NCBI RefSeq assembly: GCF_003991405.1
Contig: NZ_RPEN01000152.1
Coordinates: 1-64,000 of the forward strand
Source of the DNA: Pseudorhodobacter sp. E13
Lineage (GTDB): Bacteria > Pseudomonadota > Alphaproteobacteria > Rhodobacterales > Rhodobacteraceae
Reading direction: 5' to 3'
DNA: 64,000 bases
The notes under the pieces were generated by a model that had not been told where the DNA came from, made no database searches, and saw only the letters and a list, made by a program, of their open reading frames with translations. Below, piece after piece: positions 45,367 through 53,171 of this stretch. The position numbers and the translations under genes are program-made. Position 1 is the stretch's first letter; every line of letters starts with the position of its first letter.

Positions 45367-47394
45367 TCAAGGGGGGGCGGAAAGGGATGCGTTGGGGCGC
45401 ACCAGAACCGGTTGGCGCAGCAGCGTCAGTTCCGGGCGCTTCAGCGTAAAGCCACGGGTTTGCGTGCCGTCCTCGGGCGTCATCAACCCCGCGATCAGCG
45501 ACAGGGCATGACCTTCGGCCCCCATGGCGCGCAGCCGGTCGGGGGTGGCAAGGGCCGACAGATCGGCGCGGGGTTCATCCACCTCGGGCGAAAGGGCGAC
45601 GATCAGGATTTCCTCGGCGGCGAATGACATGGGGTCACTCGCCTCGATCCGCATCCCGATCCGTGCGCTTTCACCAAGGGCGAGGCGGTTGGACAGGTTG
45701 CGCCGCGGCCAAAGCGGGGTCAGCGTGAAATCCTGCGCCAGATAGAACACGGTCACATCCTGCACCCGGCCAGAGCGGTTGGTGACCGTCAGCCACAGCT
45801 CATCGCACCCATGCACCCCTTGCGCGGGGTCGTTGGGGCTGGCCTTGCCAGCGCGGGCGCAGCCGTCGGCGGTTTGGGCGCCTGCCTTGCGTTCAAATTC
45901 CACGGCCAAGGGCGGCCCGCCGACCGAAAGTCCCCGCCCCGCGCCCAAGCCCGCCAGCACCGCGCGCATCCGGGTGGCGTGGGCGGCGTTTTCCAGCAGG
46001 CGCATGGCGGCGGCGGTCATATCCTCGCCCGCGCGCATCACAGCGCGGGGGGTGGCACCTTGGCCCTGCGGGTCCAGCACGCCATCTAGCCCGGCCAGCG
46101 CCAGCGTGCCCGCCGTAAAGATCGGCACAAGGTCAGGGGTGGGCGCGTTCAGCACCACAAGCCCTTCGTCGCGCAGCGTGGTCAGCGCGGCCTCTATCGC
46201 GGTGTAATCCTGCGCGTCCGATGCTTCGGCCCGTGTGACAGGGGCCAGATGCAGGGGCGGTGGCGGGGCAGGGCTTTGCATCTCGGCCCAAGCGGCGGCT
46301 TCGGGCAGGGCGGGGGCGTCCAGTTCTGCCGTTCCGGCGGTCAGCTTGGTGATCCGGGCCGAGGCCAGCGCCGCGCCCCCCGCCGGGCTGTCATACAGCG
46401 CAAGCGTGGACCCTACGGTCAGCCCTTGCAGCAAACCCGCCTGCACCTGACCCGCGCGCAGTGCAAAGCGGCTGGTGCCGCTGCCCGTGCCAAAGACCGG
46501 GGCGTCCAGCAGCGGGCCTTCGCCATCGGGTTCCTGCCGCGCGCTGCCTTGGGTCATCCGGTCGCGCGCGGCGGCCAGAACCTGCCCCCAGCTTGCGCCG
46601 GGGGCCTCGCGCAAGACCTGCGTCAGGGCAAGGGTAAAGGCCCCATGCCAGCGCTGCGCCTGCCCTTCACCCAAGGGGTATTCAAACGACCGTTGATCGG
46701 ATTGCGAGGAATAGAGAAAGGCAAAGGCCCCGCCCAATTCCGGCACGGGGTGGGGGGCTGCGGCAGGCAGATCATCCGGAACGCCCAGCACCTCGGGGGG
46801 CAGCACCCGCGCGTGCCCCGCCCCCGCGGTGGACCGAAAGCCCGTGCCGGAATGGCAGGCATCAATCACGCCGATCAGCTTCACACCTGCCGCCGTCAAC
46901 CCGGCGGCCCAAGCGTTCAACTCATCATCCAGCAGCGCGTTTTCCACGGCGGCAATCGCGCCTTTCCAGCCTGCGGCATCCATCGGCAGCAAAATCTCAT
47001 CCGCGCCGCCTTGCTCATCCCCGCTGGTATCGGGCGACTGGGAACCATGGCCCGAGAAGTAAAACACCACCGTATCATCGGGTTTTGCCTTCGCGCTCAG
47101 CCCTTGCATCGCGGCCATGATCGCGGCTTTGGTGGGTTGGCCCAGCACCACCCCGGCTGGCAGGTCGGGCGCATCGGGCATGGTGGTCAGCGCGGTGATC
47201 TGACCGGGGGCCATTCCGCGCGCAACAAGGGTCTGCGCCATCAGACCCACGTCATAGCCGGGGCCTTGCAGGTCGGCGTCCAGATATTGGTAATCGCCCA
47301 CGCCCACCAAAAGCGCATGCATGTCAGCCCGCGCAGGGGTGCCAAGAACGGCACCGCAGAGAACCAGCATCAAAGGCGAAAAAAACTGTGTCAT
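45367..47394 (-). CDS. Exported caspase-fold protease (orthocaspase type)
   Basis: A 675-residue cysteine protease with an N-terminal signal (about 1-22, ending PARA). The caspase p20-like domain covers about residues 25-190: catalytic His116 in FYFSGHGSQSPD and Cys180 in GVIDACHSGTG. The DEQGGADEILLPMDA segment between them is acidic, typical of Arg/Lys-directed prokaryotic caspases. The remaining 480 residues have an Ala-rich middle and a beta-rich C-terminus (VTNRSGRVQDVTVFYLAQD, then ASDPMSFAAEEILIVALSP) resembling a DUF4384-like domain. It is paralogous to the caspase at 53172-55265. Located between the patatin and S1 protease genes. Confidence 0.92.
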   Translation of the reverse strand: MTQFFSPLMLVLCGAVLGTPARADMHALLVGVGDYQYLDADLQGPGYDVGLMAQTLVARGMAPGQITALTTMPDAPDLPAGVVLGQPTKAAIMAAMQGLSAKAKPDDTVVFYFSGHGSQSPDTSGDEQGGADEILLPMDAAGWKGAIAAVENALLDDELNAWAAGLTAAGVKLIGVIDACHSGTGFRSTAGAGHARVLPPEVLGVPDDLPAAAPHPVPELGGAFAFLYSSQSDQRSFEYPLGEGQAQRWHGAFTLALTQVLREAPGASWGQVLAAARDRMTQGSARQEPDGEGPLLDAPVFGTGSGTSRFALRAGQVQAGLLQGLTVGSTLALYDSPAGGAALASARITKLTAGTAELDAPALPEAAAWAEMQSPAPPPPLHLAPVTRAEASDAQDYTAIEAALTTLRDEGLVVLNAPTPDLVPIFTAGTLALAGLDGVLDPQGQGATPRAVMRAGEDMTAAAMRLLENAAHATRMRAVLAGLGAGRGLSVGGPPLAVEFERKAGAQTADGCARAGKASPNDPAQGVHGCDELWLTVTNRSGRVQDVTVFYLAQDFTLTPLWPRRNLSNRLALGESARIGMRIEASDPMSFAAEEILIVALSPEVDEPRADLSALATPDRLRAMGAEGHALSLIAGLMTPEDGTQTRGFTLKRPELTLLRQPVLVRPNASLSAPP

Positions 47395-47472
47395 GCGGCC
47401 AAGATAACGGCTGAAATCAGGCCCGCAAGCCCGCGCAGGCTGCATGACGGCACTTGTCATCAAAGCCCCGCG

Positions 47473-48927
47473 CTATTGTCCAACCGGCACCACCCTGCGC
47501 CCGCCGCGCGCAATGCCAGCCGCGATGCGGGCATCGACATCATTGCCATCAAGCGATTGCACAAAGCCGTTGAACTCTGCCGCGTTGCGGGTGGCAATGC
47601 GCCCCGCCTCAATCGCCAGATCAACCTGTTCCGGCGTCAGCCGCAGCCGGGTCGGCACCTTGTTCAAGGCTTGGCGCATCGGCGCGTCCAGCGCTTCGAA
47701 ATTCGCCATGCCGACAAAAAGCTTCACATCGGCGCAATCCCATGCCCCGCCGCGCCCGCGCAAACGGCGCACTTCGGCGGCAGGCAAGGCGCAGCGCCAT
47801 TCGATCAGATCCTCTTGCCAGCGCTTCATTTCGGCCCGCATCGCGTCATAGCCCGACCGGGTTGCCGCCGAGATCGAGGCACTGGCAATCGCCGCCCCAA
47901 GCCCAAGCCCGCCCGGACCTTTCATCTGTTGGGTCCAGCTGTAATCGGCCTGCACCCCGGCATCGGCCACCAGAAACAGCAGCCGCTTCAGGCGCACGGC
48001 TTCTTCTGCTGTCATCGGCGCATAGGCGGCACGGGCGCGGGCGCGTTCCACCGCCAAGCCGGTGGTGCCGAAGTTATCGGTCACGCCGCCATCCAGCAGC
48101 TTCACGAATTTCACCTTGTCAGGGTCGGCATAGCTTTCCAGCGCGCGGGCATGGGCGCGCATCGCGGCAGAGGCTTCGGGGTTGAAGCGCGCCGCCGTCA
48201 GCCAGTCGGGTTCGCGGTAATCGCATTTGCCCTGATGCACTTCCAGCACCACCGGGGCAAAGACCAGCGGAAAGGCGGCAGAGGCCGAAACCGCCTCGGC
48301 AATCGGCATGCGCGACAGGTCCGAACACAGCGCGTCAAAGGTTTCGGGCGAAAACAGGAACGGCGTGGAATTGGCAATATCGGTGGCGTTGATCCATGTC
48401 TTGATCTTGGATCGCTGGCGCAGATCGCCAAAGGTGGCGCCTTTGAACAGCACCTCGTCGATATAGCGGGCAAAGGTGGTGCGCCCATTGGCCCCGCCCG
48501 ACAACCCGCGCAGCACCGTCAGCGGGTTCAACAGGGAATTGGCCATATATTTTTCGGCATTGGTGACCAGATACCGATCTCGGTAGCCATCCATCCCGCG
48601 CGGCCCCCACAGACCAAGCTGCGCCGCCGTCACAGACCCGCCCGACACCCCCGACACCAGCCGCACATGATCCAGCAGGCCATTGGGCGTGGCGGGGCCG
48701 ACGGCAGTTTCGCGCAAGGTTTCGGCCATACCATAGGCAAAGGCCGAGGCGCGCATCCCCCCGCCCGAAAAGGCAAGGCCGACATAAACCTCCCCCTCGC
48801 CGATGGTTTCGTTGTTCACCTCAACCAAAGGCGCATTGCTGCCGTCCACCAAAGGGGCGTTCAGCGGCGTATTCCACGCAGCGCAGCCTGCAAGCAGGCC
48901 AGTCAGGGCGATAAGAAAACGGCGCAT
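47473..48927 (-). CDS. Patatin-like phospholipase lipoprotein
   Basis: A 484-residue predicted lipid-anchored acyl hydrolase. Lipobox LAGC with Cys15. The patatin fold is complete: glycine-rich oxyanion motif SGGGMRA (54-60), nucleophile Ser95 in GVSGGS and catalytic Asp279 in LLDGGVTDN. It should hydrolyse membrane phospholipids from the periplasmic side. It lies 27 bases after the histidine kinase and 78 before the caspase, so it is probably co-expressed. Lipoprotein patatins are uncommon compared with cytosolic ones. Confidence 0.93.
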   Translation of the reverse strand: MRRFLIALTGLLAGCAAWNTPLNAPLVDGSNAPLVEVNNETIGEGEVYVGLAFSGGGMRASAFAYGMAETLRETAVGPATPNGLLDHVRLVSGVSGGSVTAAQLGLWGPRGMDGYRDRYLVTNAEKYMANSLLNPLTVLRGLSGGANGRTTFARYIDEVLFKGATFGDLRQRSKIKTWINATDIANSTPFLFSPETFDALCSDLSRMPIAEAVSASAAFPLVFAPVVLEVHQGKCDYREPDWLTAARFNPEASAAMRAHARALESYADPDKVKFVKLLDGGVTDNFGTTGLAVERARARAAYAPMTAEEAVRLKRLLFLVADAGVQADYSWTQQMKGPGGLGLGAAIASASISAATRSGYDAMRAEMKRWQEDLIEWRCALPAAEVRRLRGRGGAWDCADVKLFVGMANFEALDAPMRQALNKVPTRLRLTPEQVDLAIEAGRIATRNAAEFNGFVQSLDGNDVDARIAAGIARGGRRVVPVGQ

Positions 48928-48954
48928 AAGAATCGGATCGGGCCTTTGGCTGGA

Positions 48955-50310
48955 TTACGGCTCCAGCTTAGGCCAGTCGATTTGCAGCTCAAACCCTTTT
49001 TCTGTGTCGGGGGTGGACAGGCGGGCACCGTGGCGGGCGGCAATGGCCCGCACCAGCGCAAGCCCAAGCCCATGGCCCGGCAAGGCGCGGTCGCGCTCGG
49101 CGCGGGTGAAACGCTCAAAGGCGGCGGCGCGCAGGTCAGCGGGCATGCCCGGCCCGGTGTCGCGGATGGTCATGCGGATGCTGCCTGCGGTCTCTGCCAG
49201 TGCCAGCCGGATGTGATCGCCGGGCGCGCAGTATTTCACCGCATTGTCCAACACATTCGACAGCATCTGCCCGATCAGCGTGCGGTCGCCCAGAATGGTC
49301 TGGCCCGGCGCTACGTCTTGCGCCAGCGACAGGCCCTTGTCTTCGGCCACGGCCTCATACAACTCGGCCATCTCAAGGCAGAGCGTCGACAGATCCACCG
49401 GGACCAAACCGCCACCCGTGCCTTGATCGGCCTCGGCGCGGGAAATATCCAGAAGCGCGTCAAACACCCGTGTCGCTTTGCGCATTTCGTCGCGCAGATC
49501 ATCGACCAGCGCATCCTGGCCCTGCAACTGGCCCAGCTTTTGCGCCATGCGGTTCAGGGGGGTGCGCAATTCATGCGCAATGCTGTCAGACAGGCGATGG
49601 GTGGCGCGGTTCAGCGCCTCGATCCGGTCGAGCATGGCATGGACATGGGTTTCCAGCAGGCCGAATTCATCCGGCGCGCGCGGGCCGGGCAGGCGGGCAT
49701 CCAGCGCCCCGGTGGCAACCTTGTCGGCCAGCGCGTTGATCCGCGTGATGCGCCCCATGATGCCGCGCGCCGCGATCCAGCCCACGACGCAGCCCGCCAC
49801 CAGCATCCCCAAAGTCAGCACCGCAATCGCGCGGCGCAGGGCGGCCAAGGTCGCCTCCATCGGGGCAAGGGAGCGCGCGACAAGCAAGGGAAACCCGCCG
49901 GGCAGAATACGGCCAACGCCCAGCCAGTTCTGGCCGGAATCGGTGAACACCTGCGCCTTGTCGGCGGTGAAATCATCGCCCAGGGCGGGAAGGGTGGCAG
50001 GCCAGTCGGGGCGCGTGCCCGCCAGAACCGTGCCGCCGCGATCTTGCAGCAGCAGCATTTCATCCCCGGTGGCCGCCGCCGCGCGATAGTCAATCGCCTG
50101 CCGCAGCGCGATGATGCGGCGCTGGTCATACAGCGCGCCGAACCCGTCCAGATCGGCGGCAAGCAGGCTGGTCTGTGCCTGCATCAGCCGTGCGGCCACG
50201 AGGCGATATTGCAGCCCCATACCCAGCAGCGACAACAGCGTCACCGTCAGCGCCACAATCGCCGCCAGTCGCAGGGTAGCCCGCGCAAGGGGAAGGCGGC
50301 GGCGTGTCAT
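48955..50310 (-). CDS. Sensor histidine kinase
   Basis: Membrane kinase of the cluster's two-component pair; 451 residues. Membrane segments are about 11-32 and 161-182, enclosing a periplasmic sensor of about 125 residues. A HAMP domain follows, then the H-box with His246 (SIAHELRTPLNRM), N-box Asn352/356 (SNVLDNAVKYC), DTGPGMP (384-390) and GHGLGLALV. The conserved Pro and Arg after the His suggest both kinase and phosphatase activity. It overlaps the regulator gene by four bases. The periplasmic sensor lies in the same compartment as the proteases. Confidence 0.95.
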   Translation of the reverse strand: MTRRRLPLARATLRLAAIVALTVTLLSLLGMGLQYRLVAARLMQAQTSLLAADLDGFGALYDQRRIIALRQAIDYRAAAATGDEMLLLQDRGGTVLAGTRPDWPATLPALGDDFTADKAQVFTDSGQNWLGVGRILPGGFPLLVARSLAPMEATLAALRRAIAVLTLGMLVAGCVVGWIAARGIMGRITRINALADKVATGALDARLPGPRAPDEFGLLETHVHAMLDRIEALNRATHRLSDSIAHELRTPLNRMAQKLGQLQGQDALVDDLRDEMRKATRVFDALLDISRAEADQGTGGGLVPVDLSTLCLEMAELYEAVAEDKGLSLAQDVAPGQTILGDRTLIGQMLSNVLDNAVKYCAPGDHIRLALAETAGSIRMTIRDTGPGMPADLRAAAFERFTRAERDRALPGHGLGLALVRAIAARHGARLSTPDTEKGFELQIDWPKLEP

Positions 50311-51011
50311 CCGCTGGTCTGGCCAGACAGCGGTGCGAACATATAGCCTTCGCCGCGCGCGGTCTGGATCACGGGGCGGCCCGCCGCCTCCTCCAGCTTG
50401 CGGCGCAGGCGGCCCACATGCACATCAACGACATTGGTGCCGGGGTCGAAATGCAGGTTCCAGACCTGTTCCAGCAATTGCCTGCGCGTCACCACTTGCC
50501 CCGCATTGCGCGCCATGAAGGTGATAAGTTCAAACTCACGCGGGCTGGTGGCCACATGCACGCGCCCGATATGCACGGTGCGCGCCTTCAGCCGGATTTC
50601 CAGATCGCCAAAGGCCATCAGATCATTGTCCAGCACCTGCATCGTCGCCCGCCGCAACAAGGCCCGCAGCCGTGCGCGCAACTCATCAGGTTCAAAGGGT
50701 TTGGCAAGGTAATCGTCGGCACCCTTTTCCAACCCTTCCACCCGGTTCACCGCGCGGCCAAGCGCCGACAGCACCAGAATAAGCGCGGTGGAGCCAGAGG
50801 CGCGCAGCTTGGCAATGGCGTCGATACTGTCGCCACCGGGCAGCATGCGGTCAAACACGATCACCGCATAATCCCCCGCCGCCTCGGCGATGCCATCGGC
50901 CAGCGTGGCGCGCAGAACAGGGGCGCAGCCCAGTTCCGAGACGATGGCGGCCACGGCTTCGGCGGTCTGGGGATCATCTTCGACAATCAGGATTTTGCTT
51001 TTCGGACTCAT
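50307..51011 (-). CDS. OmpR-family response regulator
   Basis: A 234-residue transcription factor. The receiver has the acidic pair Glu11-Asp12, phosphoacceptor Asp54 (IVFDRMLPGG) and Lys104 (DYLAKPFEPDEL). The C-terminal winged helix includes VATSPREFELITFMARN and VDVHVGRLRRKLEEA. It is translationally coupled to the kinase (four-base overlap) and follows the HtrA-like gene by 24 bases. The likely target is the divergent promoter at 52377-52531. Confidence 0.95.
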   Translation of the reverse strand: MSPKSKILIVEDDPQTAEAVAAIVSELGCAPVLRATLADGIAEAAGDYAVIVFDRMLPGGDSIDAIAKLRASGSTALILVLSALGRAVNRVEGLEKGADDYLAKPFEPDELRARLRALLRRATMQVLDNDLMAFGDLEIRLKARTVHIGRVHVATSPREFELITFMARNAGQVVTRRQLLEQVWNLHFDPGTNVVDVHVGRLRRKLEEAAGRPVIQTARGEGYMFAPLSGQTSG

Positions 51012-51035
51012 GCTCTTCTCTTTATGGCCTTGATT

Positions 51036-52376
51036 TCAAAATACGACAATGGCGGGGTCAAGCACATTGGCGCCGCCAACCGGGCGAATACCTTCGCCGC
51101 TATCCCATGGGTCAAGGATGACATGCAGGGTCATGCCACCCGCGCGCTGCACAAGGATCAGCGCCGGGTCGGTGATATCCAGCTTGCGCAGATCTGCCGC
51201 CGCCAGCGCATGACCATTCACCGCCAAAATCACATCGCCGCGCACCAATCCGGCAAACAGACCGGGGCTGTTTTCGGTGACGGCGGTGATGCGGGCGCTG
51301 TCATCCACCTGCACGCCCAAACCTTCCAACCGATACGAGGTGACACGGTTCAAGGGCGCCGCCCCTTCCACGCCGCGCAGGGCCAGCACCCCGTCCTGAG
51401 GCGCGGTCAGCACAAGTTCCAGCACCAGCGGCTGACCGTTGCGCAGAACGCCCAGCGGCAAGCGGCCAATCCCCAAGGCCGCGTCAATCGCGAAGGCCAG
51501 CGCGCCGGGCTCATGCAGCGGGGTTTGCCCGGCGGTCAGAATGATATCCCCGGCTTGCAGCCCGGATTTTTCGGCCAATTCCCCCGGCATCACCCGGTCA
51601 ATCAGCACGCCTGTCGGCTCCATCCCCAATGCGGCGGCGATTTCACGGCTGACGGGGCGCAGTTGCAGGCCCAGCTTGGGAAAGGCGGGCAGGGTTTCCG
51701 CGATCAGCCCATCGACAATGCGGACCAGATCGGCGGTGGCAATGGCATAGGACATACCGATGTAATAGCGCGAGCCATCGGCGATGCGGCTGTTCATGCC
51801 CAGCAACGCCCCCTCTGCCGTGACCAAGGGCCCGCCGGACGAGCCGGGGTTCAAGGCGGCATCATGTTGCACCAGTCGCAGGGGCACGGCGGCCTCGACC
51901 TGCCGGGTGCGGGCCGACACCACCCCGCGCGTCACCGTCAGGTCCAGCCCCAGGGGCGCGCCGATGGCCCAGACATCCAGCCCAAGGCCGGGGGCAGGGC
52001 CATGCGGCAAGGGGGCCACATCCAGCGTTGTGGCAATGACGGCTACATCGCGCACCGGGTCGCGGGCGATCACCTCGCCTTGATGCTCGCCGCCCTGCGC
52101 ATCAATCAGCCGCAGGGTTTCGGCCTTGCCCACGACATGGGCATTGGTCACCACCAGCCCTTTCGCCCAGACAAAGCCAGAGCCGAGAAACCTGTCCTTG
52201 GCATCGGCGCTGCGCAGCACCACCACGGCATTCACCGCCGCCTCCAGCGGGTTGTCTTGCGCCTTGGCCGGGGTGAAAGCGGCAAAAAGCGTCAGCAGAA
52301 CCAGCGCCCCCATCACCTGCGCAAGATGGCGCAAAAGGCGCGGGCGGCGTGGGGCAAGGCGTTGTGTCTTGGTCAT
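51036..52376 (-). CDS. HtrA/DegP-like protease with two PDZ-like domains
   Basis: A 446-residue exported serine protease. An N-terminal signal or anchor covers about residues 15-40. The catalytic triad is His80 (TNAHVVG), Asp110 (DPVRDVAVI) and Ser180 (LNPGSSGGPL). PDZ-like segments are around 245-335 (VMPGELAEKSGLQAGDIIL) and 355-430 (VTENSPGLFAGLVRGDVIL). Proteases of this group handle misfolded envelope proteins or act in regulated proteolysis. It is the first gene of the minus-strand block, directly at the divergent promoter. The start follows from the conserved N-terminus; an upstream frame adds an unlikely arm. Confidence 0.92.
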   Translation of the reverse strand: MTKTQRLAPRRPRLLRHLAQVMGALVLLTLFAAFTPAKAQDNPLEAAVNAVVVLRSADAKDRFLGSGFVWAKGLVVTNAHVVGKAETLRLIDAQGGEHQGEVIARDPVRDVAVIATTLDVAPLPHGPAPGLGLDVWAIGAPLGLDLTVTRGVVSARTRQVEAAVPLRLVQHDAALNPGSSGGPLVTAEGALLGMNSRIADGSRYYIGMSYAIATADLVRIVDGLIAETLPAFPKLGLQLRPVSREIAAALGMEPTGVLIDRVMPGELAEKSGLQAGDIILTAGQTPLHEPGALAFAIDAALGIGRLPLGVLRNGQPLVLELVLTAPQDGVLALRGVEGAAPLNRVTSYRLEGLGVQVDDSARITAVTENSPGLFAGLVRGDVILAVNGHALAAADLRKLDITDPALILVQRAGGMTLHVILDPWDSGEGIRPVGGANVLDPAIVVF

Positions 52377-52395
52377 GTCAAACCTCTGTCTGTAT

Positions 52396-52408
52396 CCTTG
52401 CCACAAGG
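52396..52408. promoter_or_regulatory. Candidate operator 1, inverted repeat CCTTG-N3-CAAGG
   Basis: A perfect five-base inverted repeat about 20 bases before the HtrA-like start codon. It lies where the minus-strand promoter or its regulator site would be. Size is modest and could be chance. Confidence 0.35.
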
Positions 52409-52435
52409 TTAGCAGCGAGACGCGCAGGGCACACA

Positions 52436-52450
52436 TGACAAAGGCTGTCA
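52436..52450. promoter_or_regulatory. Candidate operator 2, inverted repeat TGACA-N5-TGTCA
   Basis: A five-base inverted repeat, ten-base centre-to-centre, in the middle of the divergent region. One helical turn between half sites fits a dimeric winged-helix regulator, though OmpR types usually prefer direct repeats. Confidence 0.35.
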
Positions 52451-52531
52451 CCCAAAAAACAACGGTTTACGGCTGGTCCGCAGGTTTCTATCTTTGGCGT
52501 AACCGCTGCTTCTTTGGAAAGGAATTTTTCG

Positions 52532-53158
52532 ATGTCTTCCAAGATTTTTTCTGCCCTCGCGCTGACGGCCCTACTGGCCGCGCCTGCGCTGGCAAACCCG
52601 ACCAGCCCGATCAAAACCGCAGAGCTTTCGGCGCGGCTGTTCGCGGCGGGCGAGGCGGCGGCAGACCCGATCCTGATCCTGTCGGCGGCCAAGCTGCGCA
52701 AATCCATCAACCCCACGCAAACCGACCGCAGCGCCGAAGGTGGCGAGGCGGCAGAGGGCGCGCCGCTGGGCTGGGAGGAGATGCTGGCCCGCGCCGAGGC
52801 CCTTGCGCAAGGCGATGCGGCAGTGCTGGGCCTGATCGAGGACGCGCGCGCCGAAACCACCAAAGGCGTGGTGACAGGGCCGGTTTATAACATCGGATCG
52901 CTGGGCAGCGGGCGCAGCGACACCTACCCCAAGATCGAATTCAAGGGCGGCGAATATGCCGAGGTTTATGTCGAGGCGAAATCATCGGTCGATCTGAACC
53001 TGACCGTGCAGGATGCCCAAGGGCGCTTGGTTTGTTCGGACAGTGACGTGTCGCATATCGCATATTGCGGCTGGCGGCCTGCGGAAAACGGCAGCTATGT
53101 GCTGCTGGTGGAAAACAAGGGCAAGGCTGCAACCAGCTATGCCTTGATGACGAATTAA
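52532..53158 (+). CDS. Exported protein with PPC-like C-terminal domain
   Basis: A 208-residue secreted protein. Signal peptide about 1-21 (to PALA). The middle is helical and Glu-rich. The C-terminal 75 residues (YAEVYVEAKSSVDLNLTVQD, then CGWRPAENGSYVLLVENKGK) read as a bacterial pre-peptidase C-terminal (PPC)-like beta domain, a module commonly attached to or encoded beside secreted peptidases. GGAAAGGA sits eight bases before the ATG at 52532. It precedes the second caspase by 13 bases, so the two are surely co-expressed; it may be a chaperone, substrate or inhibitor. Confidence 0.82.
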   Translation: MSSKIFSALALTALLAAPALANPTSPIKTAELSARLFAAGEAAADPILILSAAKLRKSINPTQTDRSAEGGEAAEGAPLGWEEMLARAEALAQGDAAVLGLIEDARAETTKGVVTGPVYNIGSLGSGRSDTYPKIEFKGGEYAEVYVEAKSSVDLNLTVQDAQGRLVCSDSDVSHIAYCGWRPAENGSYVLLVENKGKAATSYALMTN

Positions 53159-53171
53159 AGGGGGAAATGCG

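Larger units (their letters stand above)
52377..52531. promoter_or_regulatory. Divergent promoter region of the caspase cluster
   Basis: A 155-base region between the HtrA-like gene (minus) and the PPC-like gene (plus). It is the only obvious promoter for both arms. It contains two short inverted repeats that could bind the OmpR-type regulator (separate entries). The plus side ends with GGAAAGGA before the PPC-like start. Confidence 0.7.

Noticed and set aside
46249-50346. Very long open frame (1365 codons) on the plus strand
   Set aside because: It runs antisense through caspase 1, the patatin and the kinase genes. The product is low-complexity Arg/Gly/His/Gln-rich, a common artefact of GC-rich codon bias; the minus-strand genes have complete motifs and ribosome binding sites.
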